From Siphonodentalium dalli (lineage: Eukaryota > Mollusca > Scaphopoda > Gadilida > Siphonodentaliidae), in NCBI GenBank assembly GCA_032622095.1, contig CP136063.1, positions 118,318,723 to 118,382,722 of the forward strand: 64,000 nucleotides of DNA, in the 5' to 3' direction. The notes under the pieces were generated by a model. That model saw only the letters and a program-made list of their open reading frames with translations. It did not search any database and had not been told where the DNA came from. This document shows positions 54,391-64,000 of the stretch, in pieces. Numbering within the stretch: the first letter of the stretch is position 1; each line of letters opens with the position of its first letter. Position numbers and translations under genes: made by a program.

Positions 54391-57309
54391 ATGCACAAGG
54401 TGGAGGGACTGAAGATTTTACTCTTAAATGCAGACAGTGTTCTCAACAAACTAAATGAGCTGCGACACATAATTGAGGAAGAAAAGTACGACATAATTAG
54501 CATCACCGAAGCAAAGCCAAAAAATCTCAAAGAGATCTTACCGGTTGCACTTTACTCAATAGATGGCTATCAGATGTTCCACATGAATCTTACTTCAAAG
54601 GAAGGGAGAGGAGTGATTATATATGTAAAAGAAGAAATCAAAGCAGAGGAGTTATCATATATAGAAGAATACAATGAGACAGTATGGGTTGAAATTCCAC
54701 TACAAAATAAAGACAAACTTGTCATTGGCACAGTATACAGAAGCCCAAATAATAGCACTGAGGAAAAGGACAAAATACTAAAAAGGGTGCTGAAGAAGAT
54801 ATGCAATGATAAGAAGAACACCCATATACTGATAATGGGAGACCTGAACCACCCAACTATCAACTGGGAAAAACATACGTCATCAGACAAGAAAGGAGAA
54901 GTATTCCTGAAGACAGTTGACAAATGCTACCTAACACAACACGTAAAGGAGGCAACAAGATATCGACATGGACAGAAAGCAAATGTACTGGATCTAGTCC
55001 TAACCAACGAAGCGAATATGGTTCAAAATCTGGAGATTGGGAACCCCCTAGGGAAGAGTGATCACTGCTCCATTAGTTTCTACTATAAATGCTATAGCGT
55101 AAAAAAACAAGGAATGAAGAAGAAACAATATGCTGCAGGAAACTATGACAAAATGAGGGAAGAAGTTGGGAAGATAGATTGGAAAGGAGTATTTGAGGAC
55201 TGTAATAACGACATCAACATCCAGTGGAAGAGATTCTGCCTAGTACTCGAAGAAGCTACAGACAAACACATACCAGAAAGAAATACATCCAGCAAAAAAA
55301 ATAGAATGCCGCTAGATGCAAAAACAAGAGAAGTGGTAAGGAAGAAGCATAGAGCTTGGACTCGCTATATGGAAAACAGGACACAACAAAACTATAACAT
55401 ATATACAAAATATAGGAACCAAGTGAGAAATTTGACAAGGAAGAAGCAGAAAAATCACGAACGAGATATTGCTGACCAAGCTAAAGATAACCCCAAAAAA
55501 TTCTGGGACTATGTATCGAGACGTACGAAGACGAAGACAGGGATAGCAAACTTAGAGAAAGCAGATGGAAGTGTAACAACAAGCGATAAGGAAAAAGCAG
55601 AAGTGTTGGCAGATTTCATCTCCGAAGTATTCACACGGGAACCTAAAGGAAACATCCCAGATATCGATATGAAGACAATAAAGCATGAGATGGAAGACCT
55701 TGAAGTAACTGCAGAGGGAGTAGAGATTAGACTATCAAAACTCAAACCATGCAAGTCCCAGGGTCCTGACAATATACACCCTAAAATACTAAAAGAGCTA
55801 GCGAAGGAACTAAGCATACCAATAGCACAAATCTTCAATAACAGCCTACGACTAGGAATACTACCAAATGAATGGAAAACAGCAAACATATCTGCTATAT
55901 ACAAAAAGGGGGAAAAATCTAAACCAAACAACTATCGCCCAGTCAGCCTAACCAGTATAGTAGGCAAAGCTCTGGAGGCAAGAATAAGGGATAAAATAAT
56001 GGACCATATGAGAAATAACCAACTATTTAGTAAGAAGCAATTTGGATTCATCAAGGGACGATCTACAACATTACAGCTACTGCACTCATTGGAAAAGTGG
56101 ACCAAGACCATAAATGAAGGATATGCAACACATGTAATTTATATGGACTTCCAGAAAGCATTCGATACCGTTCCACATCAAAGACTACTGCATAAAGCAA
56201 GAAGCTACGGAATAAATGGAAATATATTGGAATGGATAGAGAATTTTTTACAGGGAAGACAACAAAGAGTGATGATAAATGGCGAAGCGTCAACAACACG
56301 AGAAGTAATAAGTGGAATACCCCAAGGAAGCGTGCTCGGACCCATATTATTTGTCATATATATAAATGACCTCCCATCCAACGTCAAATCGGATGTCATG
56401 ATGTTTGCAGACGACACTAAAATTTACAGGGAAATACAGGGTATACCAGATGTGGATGCATTACAGAATGACTTAGATGAACTCCAGACATGGTCAGACA
56501 AGTGGCTTTTGAAATTTCACCCAGATAAATGTGTGACAATGAACATCGGCACGAAAACAGAAGAGCCAAACTATCACATGAAGAACAAAGATGGACAATA
56601 TGTACAACTAAAGGAGGTAACTGAAGAGAAAGATATAGGAGTCACAACTGATAACAAACTGAAATTTGACCAACATATAAATGAGAAAATACAGAAAGCA
56701 AATGCAGTCACTGGAGCTATACGCAGAGCATTTACGCACATGGACACCAAAACAATGCTGAAATTATACAAAAGTCTGGTGAGACCACATCTAGAATATG
56801 CCCAACCGGCCTGGAGTCCACATTTAAAGAAAGACATTGAAATGCTCGAAAAAGTCCAAAAAAGATTCACAAAACTAATACCAGAATTAAAAGAACTACC
56901 ATATGAAGAAAGACTAAAGAAGCTAAATATACCAACACTTAACTACAGAAGAATAAGAGGAGATATGATAGAATGCTTCAAGATATTTAACACCTATGAT
57001 CCGGAAGTGAATGACATATTAAGAAGAAGCACCGAACTCCGAACCAGAGGACATAATTATAAATTATTCTTGGAAGGAGCAAACAGGGATGTGAGGAAAT
57101 ACTCATTTAGCCTAAGAGTGGTGGAGCCATGGAATCATCTAGCAGAAGAAGTCGTCTATGCAGAAGACATAAATTCATTCAAAAACAATCTCGATTACCA
57201 TTGGCAGGACCAAGAGATTAAATTAAATTTCAAGGCTGAATTGAGGCTGACAGACCCTGATACGATCAATCAAAAAAAAAAAAAAATTCAGGAGAATTCG
57301 GAGAAATAG
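54391..57309 (+). CDS. CR1-type LINE ORF2 (endonuclease + reverse transcriptase), intact 972 codons
   Basis: A single uninterrupted frame encodes the enzymes for target-primed reverse transcription of a non-LTR retrotransposon. The apurinic-type endonuclease occupies about residues 7-230, with LLLNADS (N13), SITEAKP (E40), MGDLNHP (D151, N153), LDLVLTNE (D201) and KSDH (D224-H225). Reverse transcriptase follows: CKSQGPDNIHPKIL, YMDFQKAFDTVPH (about 583-595), GIPQGSVLGPILF (about 641-653) and FADD (about 671-674). A C-terminal region has LNYRRIRGDMIECFKIFN. The LTNE...PLG-SDH pattern and the C-terminal domain suggest the CR1/Jockey group. No ORF1 was found upstream, so the copy may be 5'-truncated. 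The lack of stops over 2.9 kb suggests a recent insertion. Confidence 0.93.
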   Translation: MHKVEGLKILLLNADSVLNKLNELRHIIEEEKYDIISITEAKPKNLKEILPVALYSIDGYQMFHMNLTSKEGRGVIIYVKEEIKAEELSYIEEYNETVWVEIPLQNKDKLVIGTVYRSPNNSTEEKDKILKRVLKKICNDKKNTHILIMGDLNHPTINWEKHTSSDKKGEVFLKTVDKCYLTQHVKEATRYRHGQKANVLDLVLTNEANMVQNLEIGNPLGKSDHCSISFYYKCYSVKKQGMKKKQYAAGNYDKMREEVGKIDWKGVFEDCNNDINIQWKRFCLVLEEATDKHIPERNTSSKKNRMPLDAKTREVVRKKHRAWTRYMENRTQQNYNIYTKYRNQVRNLTRKKQKNHERDIADQAKDNPKKFWDYVSRRTKTKTGIANLEKADGSVTTSDKEKAEVLADFISEVFTREPKGNIPDIDMKTIKHEMEDLEVTAEGVEIRLSKLKPCKSQGPDNIHPKILKELAKELSIPIAQIFNNSLRLGILPNEWKTANISAIYKKGEKSKPNNYRPVSLTSIVGKALEARIRDKIMDHMRNNQLFSKKQFGFIKGRSTTLQLLHSLEKWTKTINEGYATHVIYMDFQKAFDTVPHQRLLHKARSYGINGNILEWIENFLQGRQQRVMINGEASTTREVISGIPQGSVLGPILFVIYINDLPSNVKSDVMMFADDTKIYREIQGIPDVDALQNDLDELQTWSDKWLLKFHPDKCVTMNIGTKTEEPNYHMKNKDGQYVQLKEVTEEKDIGVTTDNKLKFDQHINEKIQKANAVTGAIRRAFTHMDTKTMLKLYKSLVRPHLEYAQPAWSPHLKKDIEMLEKVQKRFTKLIPELKELPYEERLKKLNIPTLNYRRIRGDMIECFKIFNTYDPEVNDILRRSTELRTRGHNYKLFLEGANRDVRKYSFSLRVVEPWNHLAEEVVYAEDINSFKNNLDYHWQDQEIKLNFKAELRLTDPDTINQKKKKIQENSEK

Positions 57310-57390
57310 AAGATGAAGAATCAGAGGTGGATATAGTGGCATCTATAGAAGCCAGCGTCCACTAACAACATAAGGTTACATAAGGTAAGG
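57310..57390 (+). other. probable 3' UTR end of the CR1-type LINE
   Basis: The sequence after the stop ends in a short direct repeat (ACATAAGGT twice, then AAGGT) near 57370-57388. This fits the short tandem tails seen at CR1/L2-type 3' ends. The exact end is not established. Confidence 0.45.
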
Positions 57391-57469
57391 TATTTTTCAA
57401 AAACTAATATATTTGGTAAAATTTAAAGTGATTATTTATAAATAGCTTGTGTCCAGATAATGCAGACAC

Positions 57470-58290
57470 GTAAACCTTTGTAACACTTTTTAACATATCG
57501 TATCGGTACACTGAGACGAGTAGAAGAAATATCCTGCACAGGGACGTTACATTATTTGTAACACCAATCAACGAGTGGTCTCTGTGGATCTCAGGAATCA
57601 TGTGTATAGCGGTCGCGTTGTAAATATAGAAGGCCGATGACTTCTCTGATCGATAGGTCACGGTCGTTACACGCTTTGTGTGATAACCAAAGTTAAGCAA
57701 CGTCGGGCGCGGTTATTCCATTGATGTGTGACCGGCTTGGGATTCCGGGTGCTATCAACTTTCGGTGCGACTCCCAGACTTCTCTCTCACTCTCTCTCTC
57801 TCGTTCTGTTGTACATGTAACATAATGCTTCGTAACAATTTATCGCTACACTGAGACGAGTTGAAAAAATATACTGAAGTTTTCTCACAGGGACTTTAAT
57901 CACTTTATATCATTTGTAACACAGTCCTGTCTACGAGCGGTCACTGTGGATCTCTGAAATCATATAACGATTCGTAACACTTTGTAACATATCGCTGCAT
58001 TGAGATGAGTTTTAATAATATGCTGCGTTTTTTGGGGGGGGGGGGGGTGACTTAATATAATTTGTAAAATGTACCGGTAACGCCTCATAACACTTTGCAA
58101 CATATCGCTACAATAAAAGGAGGTGAAGAAACATTGAATGCTGCATTTTTTTTTACGGGGACTTTGTAAGTTTCAGTTTGTAGGGCCAGTCTCTGTGGAA
58201 TCTCAGAAATCATGAAACGCTTTGTAACATATCGTTACACTGAGACGAAGGGAAAACATATGTTGCAGTTTTCTCACGGGACTGGTACAA
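57470..58290. repeat. degenerate tandem repeat of ~130-250-bp units
   Basis: TAACATATCGCTACACTGAG-like starts recur near 57490, 57835, 57987, 58098 and 58226. They are followed by ACGAG-GAAGAAATAT, a GGGACTTTAAT segment and GGTCTCTGTGGATCTC-like ends. A 5S rRNA-like block interrupts the first interval. Confidence 0.65.
57645..57762 (+). pseudogene. 5S rRNA-like remnant
   Basis: From about 57689, AAAGTTAAGCAACGTCGGGC followed by GCGGTTATTCCATTGATG and GTGACCGGCTTGGGATTCCG, then GGGTGCTATCAACTTT, closely follows animal 5S rRNA from box A to the 3' end. Box A, the intermediate element and box C positions are recognisable with several substitutions. The first ~45 bases are strongly diverged, and no T-rich terminator follows directly. 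It is either a 5S pseudogene or the head of a 5S-derived (SINE3-type) element. Confidence 0.75.
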
Positions 58291-58391
58291 TGTTTGGGGA
58301 CATCTGTAAACAGTAATTAAAAATTTCATCCTATAATATAAATTGTAGTGCCCAGAATATAACCACTAAATTTAATACTCTTACCTAAGTT

Positions 58392-58529
58392 ACCACAGGA
58401 GCTTGGAACTTTATCAATAACTGCCTTAATTATGCTAATTAGCATTTTTTTTGGCCCAGCATTATTGCCAAAAAAATGGTAATTAGGCTAATTAATGCAA
58501 TTATTAATCAAGTTCCACACTCCTGTGGT
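58392..58529. mobile_element. 138-bp foldback MITE
   Basis: ACCACAGGAG and its inverse CTCCTGTGGT bound two imperfect arms of about 60 bp (…GGAACTTTATCAATAA…GCTAATTA…TTTTTTTGGC). No coding capacity. Confidence 0.8.
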
Positions 58530-59305
58530 CTTACAAAATGACAAGTGGTGCCTGCTGGGAAAATGTAAATAAAATTATAAATGAAACGAAAACTAAAAAG
58601 TTGTGTATGTTTAGTCATGCATTTCGTAACGAAACGTCGCAAATTTACGACCAAATTTACACTCTGTAAACAGCTTGGGAATGTTTATTATATTGGGGCA
58701 TTGTCTTTATTTGGATAGTTATTTATTATTCTTTTATTAGCTTTCATAGCGTTCGTGAAAAAAAATGTGTACTGCGAAGCGAGTGCGAATAAAATAGCGT
58801 CCTTAGTTACTATGCAACGGACTACAAATATCATTGCGCGCAAGTTCTTTTGGGTCGTTTTTGTTGCACTGATAAAATCTCGACCTAATGTAATTATCCG
58901 ATATAATTACATTAGCTTTGATAAACTCAACGGCAATTTACTATAGAAAATGAAGTGGGTGTAATTATACATGTATATACGTCCCAATTAAGAGCTCTGT
59001 GTGTTACGTCGTCGGAACACCATATAACGTCAGGCGCCTCGGGTTGGGGCCATTTAACGTTCAGGACGCCAGGGTTCAAAGGGTTAAGAAATGCTGATAT
59101 ATATATGGTGTAAATATAACGTTTGTAGGCTGGAGGAATTCTGCTAAGTGCAAGACACGCAGCGAGCTGGTATATATATATATATGCTAGTATTAGGTAG
59201 TGTGTTACCTAAATATATTGAAATCGTTTAATTTAATTGAACAAACGTGTGCTTTATGTAGACTTTACCTCATAATTTATTGAAGACATTTTCTGTTATA
59301 ATGCT

Positions 59306-60247
59306 GACGTCGCCAATGACGCTGGAGGGGTCAGGTTACTACGTTTTCAGATTTTTGCAGTTTTCGACCAGGAACCAGTCTAATCAACAAGATATACATT
59401 GAGTGCGCGCAAATAAGCAGACACAAGAGTCGCAAAAAAAATAATGACAGGTAGACGAAGCTATACCCATGGGAAGCCAAATTGACATGTAATAAATAAT
59501 TGAGCTTAAGTGCAATAAGAAATCTCTAATTGTGTTTAAGTGCAATAAGGGAAGATCTAATTGCGCTTAAGCATAATAAGGATATATAATTGCACTTACG
59601 CACAATAAGGAATATCTTATTGTGCTTATGCACAATAAGGAATATCTTATTGTGTTTAAGCGCAATAAGGAATATCTTATTGTGTTTAAGCGCAATAAGG
59701 AATCTCTAATTGCGATTAGCACTTAAGCGAAATGAGGAATATTCTAATTGTGCTTAAGCGAAATAAGGAATATTCTTATTGCGCAATAAGATGCTAAAAG
59801 TGTAATTAAGAATCTTCCTTGTTGCGCTTAACCACAATTAGCCACATTACATAAACTCCCTGTAATTCAAGTGGTGAAGTCCATGGTGCAATGGGTGGAG
59901 CTTATTGCGCAATAAGGGGAAATCTAGAGAAGATCTAGAAGAAGATCTTATTGCGCTTAAAATGGCGCTTAAGCGCAATAAGGAATATATAATTCCGCTT
60001 AAACACAATTAGAGATTCAATATTGCGCTTAAGCTCAATTCTTTATTAAATGTCAATTTGGCTTCGTATAGAGCAGTTATAACAACTTTGACACGAAATT
60101 AATTCACTAAAATGCACTTTTACTCCATGAAATAGAAATGTAGACAGTTGTTGTCGAATTTCGCGCGATATAGACTGGTCTTTGTCTTTGTTCACCGACA
60201 AGTTGAAAACGTAGTAACCTGAACCTTTCTGCGCCAATGACGTTGTC
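59306..60247. mobile_element. inverted-repeat element with palindromic minisatellite core
   Basis: The outer arms (GACGTCGCCAATGACG...GGTTACTACGTTTTC...GACCAG) recur inverted near 60150-60247. The inner arms (GAAGCCAAATTGACAT...TTGAGCTTAAG) are mirrored near 60015-60065. The core at about 59500-60035 is a 28-34-bp minisatellite built on the palindrome GCGCTTAAGCGC with CAATAAGGAATAT linkers. The minus-strand 104-codon frame at 60046-60360 overlaps the right arm and has no domain. Confidence 0.75.
59500..60035. repeat. palindromic minisatellite (TTGCGCTTAAGCGCAATAAG-like)
   Basis: About 16 degenerate units contain variants of TTGCGCTTAAGCGCAA. They are spaced by AATAAGGAATATCTAA-like segments. 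Confidence 0.85.
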
Positions 60248-60488
60248 GAGGCTATCGGTTTGTATTGTTCGAGAACATTACAAATCGTTTTATTGAACAT
60301 TTTGAAATCTTCTATATTTTGCTGTATTTTGCAATATAAACGAAAGGGTGTGCAATACAATTATACACGAGTACATTTATTCTTCTGCTTGGACCATTTA
60401 GGTGCGTTATGTGCTAGTCCTTTCCTGATATAGTTAAATAAAGAGCGTTTATATCACATTTGTGTGGAAAAATTAATGTCGATGGCTT

Positions 60489-60978
60489 CCAACCTAATTG
60501 GATCGCGTGTGCGTGAGAAATAATTGCTATATCTACACGTACCACAGTAGCGATAGTAGGTGTGACAATTAATTATGGTGCAATTGTTGTGACAATTGGT
60601 CGTCATATTTCTGTGCCATAGCGAGCCATGTCGCCGCACATTCACACAATGAGTCTTTTCCAAGCTCTATCAGCGTCGAGATCGACATCTCAATGATTTA
60701 TCTAACCGAATGTCTTATCGCTGTTGATCTTTAATCAACACGCAATGTTATATTGTTAATGCTAACACACACATTTTTTTTGGACGATCGATCGTGCAAT
60801 TTTATGTATCGTAGAGAATACAATGTGGCTAAACGTAATGAGTAGAGATCAACCTTGGTGAAACGCAATGGGTTAATTGGTTAATTGACCAATTGTCACC
60901 AATCTCCACCATAATTAATTGTCACACCTACTATGCCATCGCTACTGTGGTACGTGTGTCCGCATCCAATTGGTGCGT
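60489..60978. mobile_element. inverted-repeat element (~490 bp)
   Basis: The left arm (ACACGTACCACAGTAGCGAT...GTGTGACAATTAATTATGGT) is mirrored on the right (60880-60978). Arms are about 100 bp with a small indel. Boundaries are approximate. Confidence 0.7.
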
Positions 60979-61019
60979 GAACAGTGCGATCTTTAAGCTC
61001 TCGAATAACATAAACTACT

Positions 61020-61715
61020 AAACTACTAAGCTTTCAAATTTTATGTGGGAAATTTGCATACTTCATATTTCAAGTTTTCCCGTTTCTCGTGTTATACATT
61101 ACATTCTTCAAATTGTCTTCTTTATTGCACAAGCTGATGGGCCCGACTTCGTCCGGGCTGTTTCCCATCTGATTTCCGGCGAAAGGCGCGATTTGACCTT
61201 GAATTGACTATTTCGAAAGTCAAGGTCAGGTCAGGGTCATGATTTGACCCGTCCAAAACACCCCCACCCCGGAGAAAAGTACCCCTAGGTATCAAATTTC
61301 GTCGAAATACGTCCGTTTTACCACACTTGACCTTTAATTAACAATTTTGAATGTCAAGGTAAGGTCGGAGTCATGATTTGACCCGTCCAAAACACTCCCC
61401 CGACAAAAGTACCCATAGGTATCAAATTTCGTCGAAATCCATCCGTTTTACCCGATTTGACATTTGATTGACCACGTTGAAGGTCAAGGTCACGCCGAGG
61501 TCACGATTTGACCCGTTCAAAACACTCCCCGGACAAAAGTATCCCTAGGTATCAAATATCGCCGAAATTCGTCCGTTTTACCCAAATTGACCTTGCATTG
61601 ACAGTTTTAAAGGTCAAGGTCAGGTCGGGGTCACGATTTGACCCGTCCAAAACACTTCCCGGACACTAATACCCCTAAGTATCAAATTACGTTGAAATCT
61701 ATGGAAAGCCGAAGA
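61020..61715. repeat. dispersed repeat with ~123-bp tandem monomers
   Basis: Related to 35624-36046 and to the Helitron-like element at 11097. After GGGCCCGACTTCGTCCGGGC there are four monomers, each with GACCTTGAATTGAC, AAGGTCAAGGTCAGGTC, GATTTGACCCGTCCAAAACA and AAGTACCCCTAGGTATCAAA. Confidence 0.7.
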
Positions 61716-62170
61716 GGACATGTTAGTTGCTAATTGCTAGATATACGACGCACGACTTGTCGCGGTTTTTTAAAGGTGTTTCAAACTAGGAGATAGAAGT
61801 ATTCTGCGTTTCAAATGGTGATGAATTATAGTATTTTATTCAAATTTTATGGCATAAATTGTTATTAAAACCGTATATACTATAAAAAAATGAATGACTC
61901 GAAAATTAAGTGGGCCTTTAAACAAAGTCACAATTGCAGTTAGGCTCATCTCATACTCGTCTATTCAGCGATATTCTGCTGCGCAGTTTGTTATAGCCTC
62001 CAGTATTCATTGAGCGCTATAGCCCCACTGTTATAATTCGCCTTTAGCAGGCATACTCTTGCCTCAGATTATTGAGATATTAGGTCACACGTAATGACAT
62101 TAAATCGCATGGAAACATAGCAATTGTGTGGGCTGCTTGGCGTGAATATGTAATGAGAAATAAGGTCATA
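61716..62170. other. no gene recognised
   Basis: Nothing beyond short chance frames was seen. Confidence 0.4.
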
Positions 62171-62945
62171 CGTAATGACATTAAACTCAAGAAAACCCGC
62201 GAAAACAAAACAAAATCACATTTAATGTTTTAAGTTATTTCATTCATAAAAAGAATCTTCGTGATAATGAACCCTCTTAATACTTTAGAATATAGAATTA
62301 ACCTTAAAATAACAAAAACCTTCGGAATAGAGAACCTTCGGAATAACGAACCTTCGGATTGGTGAACCTTCGGAATAGCGAACATTCAGAGAAATTTCGG
62401 AATAGTGGATCTTCGGGATAGTGAACCTTCGGAATAGAGACATGCCCCCCCCAATATTCATATTATATGCCCTGAGTTCAAAGGTATGGGCCCATACAAT
62501 TCTAAATTTGGCCCTTAAATATTGAACTCCAAATTGGAGCCCGCACAGAACAGCACTTAAGTCAACTGTACCTGTGTCATGTCCCAATGCAGGGGGGGGG
62601 GGGGGTCCATATATACCACAACATTCATATTATATGCCAAGAATTCAAAGGTATGGGCCCACGTAATGACATTAAATCTCAAGAAAACCCGCGAAAACAA
62701 AACAAAATCACATTTAATGTTCTAAGTTATTTCCTCCTGTATCTGTATCGGTATGCGCGCAGGATCAGTTCGGATGTGAGCGCACACTCCATAAATTTAA
62801 TCTTCGTGATAATGAACCCTCTCAATACTTTAGAATATAGAATTAACCTAAGAATAACAAAAATAGTGAATCTTCAGAATAGAGAACCTTCGGAATAGTG
62901 GACCTTCGGGATAGCGAACCTTCATAATAGAAACATGTCCCCACA
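62171..62945. repeat. partial tandem duplication with 14-15-bp GAACCTTCGGAATAG repeats
   Basis: ACATTAAACTCAAGAAAACC...TTTAATGTT occurs at about 62178 and again at about 62667. Each is followed by a short tandem array of GAACCTTCGGAATAG-like units (62320-62440 and 62870-62935). GAGTTCAAAGGTATGGGCCC also recurs (62474 and 62641 areas). A poly-G run lies at 62591-62604. Confidence 0.8.
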
Positions 62946-63638
62946 ATTACGCCGGTGACGTAAACACATGTGCTAATCTTTGTCGGACTATCGTGACTCA
63001 ATCGGTACGGTTTATACTCAAGTACGAAAAAATACCTAACCATAATACATTCGCCCAGTGGATTATCGATCGTCCACTCGAACATGAAAAACTGTAAAAC
63101 AGCTTACACCACCTTGTGGGGTAATAAGCAACGGCTAATTCTTAAAGCGACATAACTCCACCAGAAATGATCGTCAGAAATTAGAACTTGATTGAGACTC
63201 TCTTTAATGTAAACCATGTACCAACAAATTCCATATAATTCTGTCAGTATTATTCAAGTTGTCGTCGTGTCAATAACACTGAGAATGGCTTCTTTGAACT
63301 TAAAATTAAATTTCGTTTTGTTGCTCAATTTCGTGTATAGTAGTAGAGCAAATCTTCTGACTAAGGCTACGCTCAAACGGGTGGCAACATATTGCCCGTC
63401 ATATGTTTATACATGTATGTATGTCTTAACCGATGGCTATCGATTGCGTACTTTTTGGTGATTAATTTAGATATATCGAGTATGTGTCGTCGAATTCTCT
63501 ATTGGCTATTTGAGCTCTCAAATGCCACTAGTAATTGCAACAATTATTTTTGCAAGATAGTTTAAGGCAAATTTTAGGAAAATATCAATTGAGGGAATAA
63601 AGATATCTCAAGGCCCATACATGTAGTAAATATAGGAT
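62946..63638. other. no gene recognised
   Basis: An 81-codon frame (63216-63461) begins with hydrophobic residues but has no recognised domain. Confidence 0.4.
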
Positions 63639-63740
63639 CTACAACGAGTCCAATTTATAGCGAAATTTACAAGACGAGTCCAGACCTAATTTACTGGACG
63701 AATTTTGTAAATTTCGCTATAAACTGGGGACGAGTTGCAG
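63639..63740. repeat. imperfect palindrome (102 bp)
   Basis: TTTATAGCGAAATTTACAA and its inverse TTGTAAATTTCGCTATAAA form the core of the arms, with a loop containing TCCAGACCTAATTTACTGGA. Confidence 0.85.
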
Positions 63741-64000
63741 ATTATATTTATCACTTGATCCAAATTTCCAAAATTTCCAAAACCCCCATAAAAATACTTA
63801 AATAAAAAAATGGGACGGGACACTAATATCGGTTTCTCTAAAGTCCCATAATGACGTTTCGTGGAACTATGCGTCGTTTTCCCGCGTAAAGAAAGAGTCT
63901 CTGATAAATAAGACTCTTTAACGTATTTAATTGCGTAAATTTAATGAAATCACATTTCAAAGTATATCAATATCAGTCGCAGACACCGAATCTTCTTTAT

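Larger units (their letters stand above)
53091..59083. mobile_element. possible 6 kb piggyBac-like element with nested insertions
   Basis: The left end CCCTTTGAACCC follows TTAA (53087-53090); the right end GGGTTCAAAGGG precedes TTAA (59084-59087). A 12-bp inverted repeat beginning CCC at a TTAA target is the piggyBac pattern. Each end also has its own short subterminal direct repeats (GAGACC-GAATACCGGTCC twice on the left; TAACGT-CAGG-CGCC twice on the right). No transposase was seen, and the interior is dominated by a LINE. The two ends could belong to separate short elements. Confidence 0.5.

Overview
The window is animal nuclear DNA: AT-rich, with small exons separated by GT-AG introns of up to about 11.6 kb, a very high load of transposons, palindromes and minisatellites, and no bacterial-style gene packing. 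The repeat style (CTGT/CCGT-rich interspersed repeats, a 'gtcactgggtcaaa' tandem family, CR1-like and other LINEs, Ty3/gypsy remnants, Helitron-like elements) suggests a marine invertebrate. A mollusc or other lophotrochozoan is my best guess, held with low confidence; an amphioxus or hemichordate cannot be excluded.

The one host protein gene I recognise runs on the + strand from about 7.6 kb to 40.8 kb. Nine exons encode the C-terminal part (about 350 residues) of an MFSD2-family transporter, the sodium-dependent lysophosphatidylcholine symporter family. The exon phases chain without a break, and the protein aligns co-linearly with vertebrate MFSD2A from the region of its central extracellular loop to the conserved cytoplasmic end. 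Exons for the N-terminal half were not found and probably lie upstream of the window. The final exon (40643-40775) is the least certain.

Layout. 1-7.6 kb: interspersed repeats, a TTAA-flanked MITE, and an A-B-A-B-A tandem array (3393-6547). 7.6-40.8 kb: MFSD2 exons with introns full of elements. These include a 3.8 kb inverted duplication with a Helitron-like insertion in only one arm (10185-13942), a zinc-finger-like fragment (15653-15904), a degraded Ty3/gypsy piece (19755-20904), a head-to-tail Helitron array (21773-24205), a 219-bp near-perfect palindrome (26305-26523) and tandem repeats (28424-31430). They also include a 4.3 kb foldback element with 404-bp terminal inverted repeats and an 8-bp target duplication (32152-36449), and a duplicated segment ending 18 bp before an exon. 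40.9-48.0 kb: a decayed two-ORF LINE on the - strand, split by a 1.5 kb TTAA-flanked element. 48-53 kb: another terminal-inverted-repeat element and small repeats. 53.1-59.1 kb: a possible 6 kb piggyBac-like element carrying an intact 972-codon CR1-type LINE ORF, a 153-bp palindrome and a 5S rRNA-like remnant. 59.3-64 kb: palindromic minisatellite and inverted-repeat elements.

The strongest unusual signals are structural. They are the precisely joined tandem Helitron copies (two loci), the foldback element, short-period palindromic minisatellites at three places, and repeat-derived sequence pressed against MFSD2 splice acceptors. I found no evidence of a new protein-coding system.
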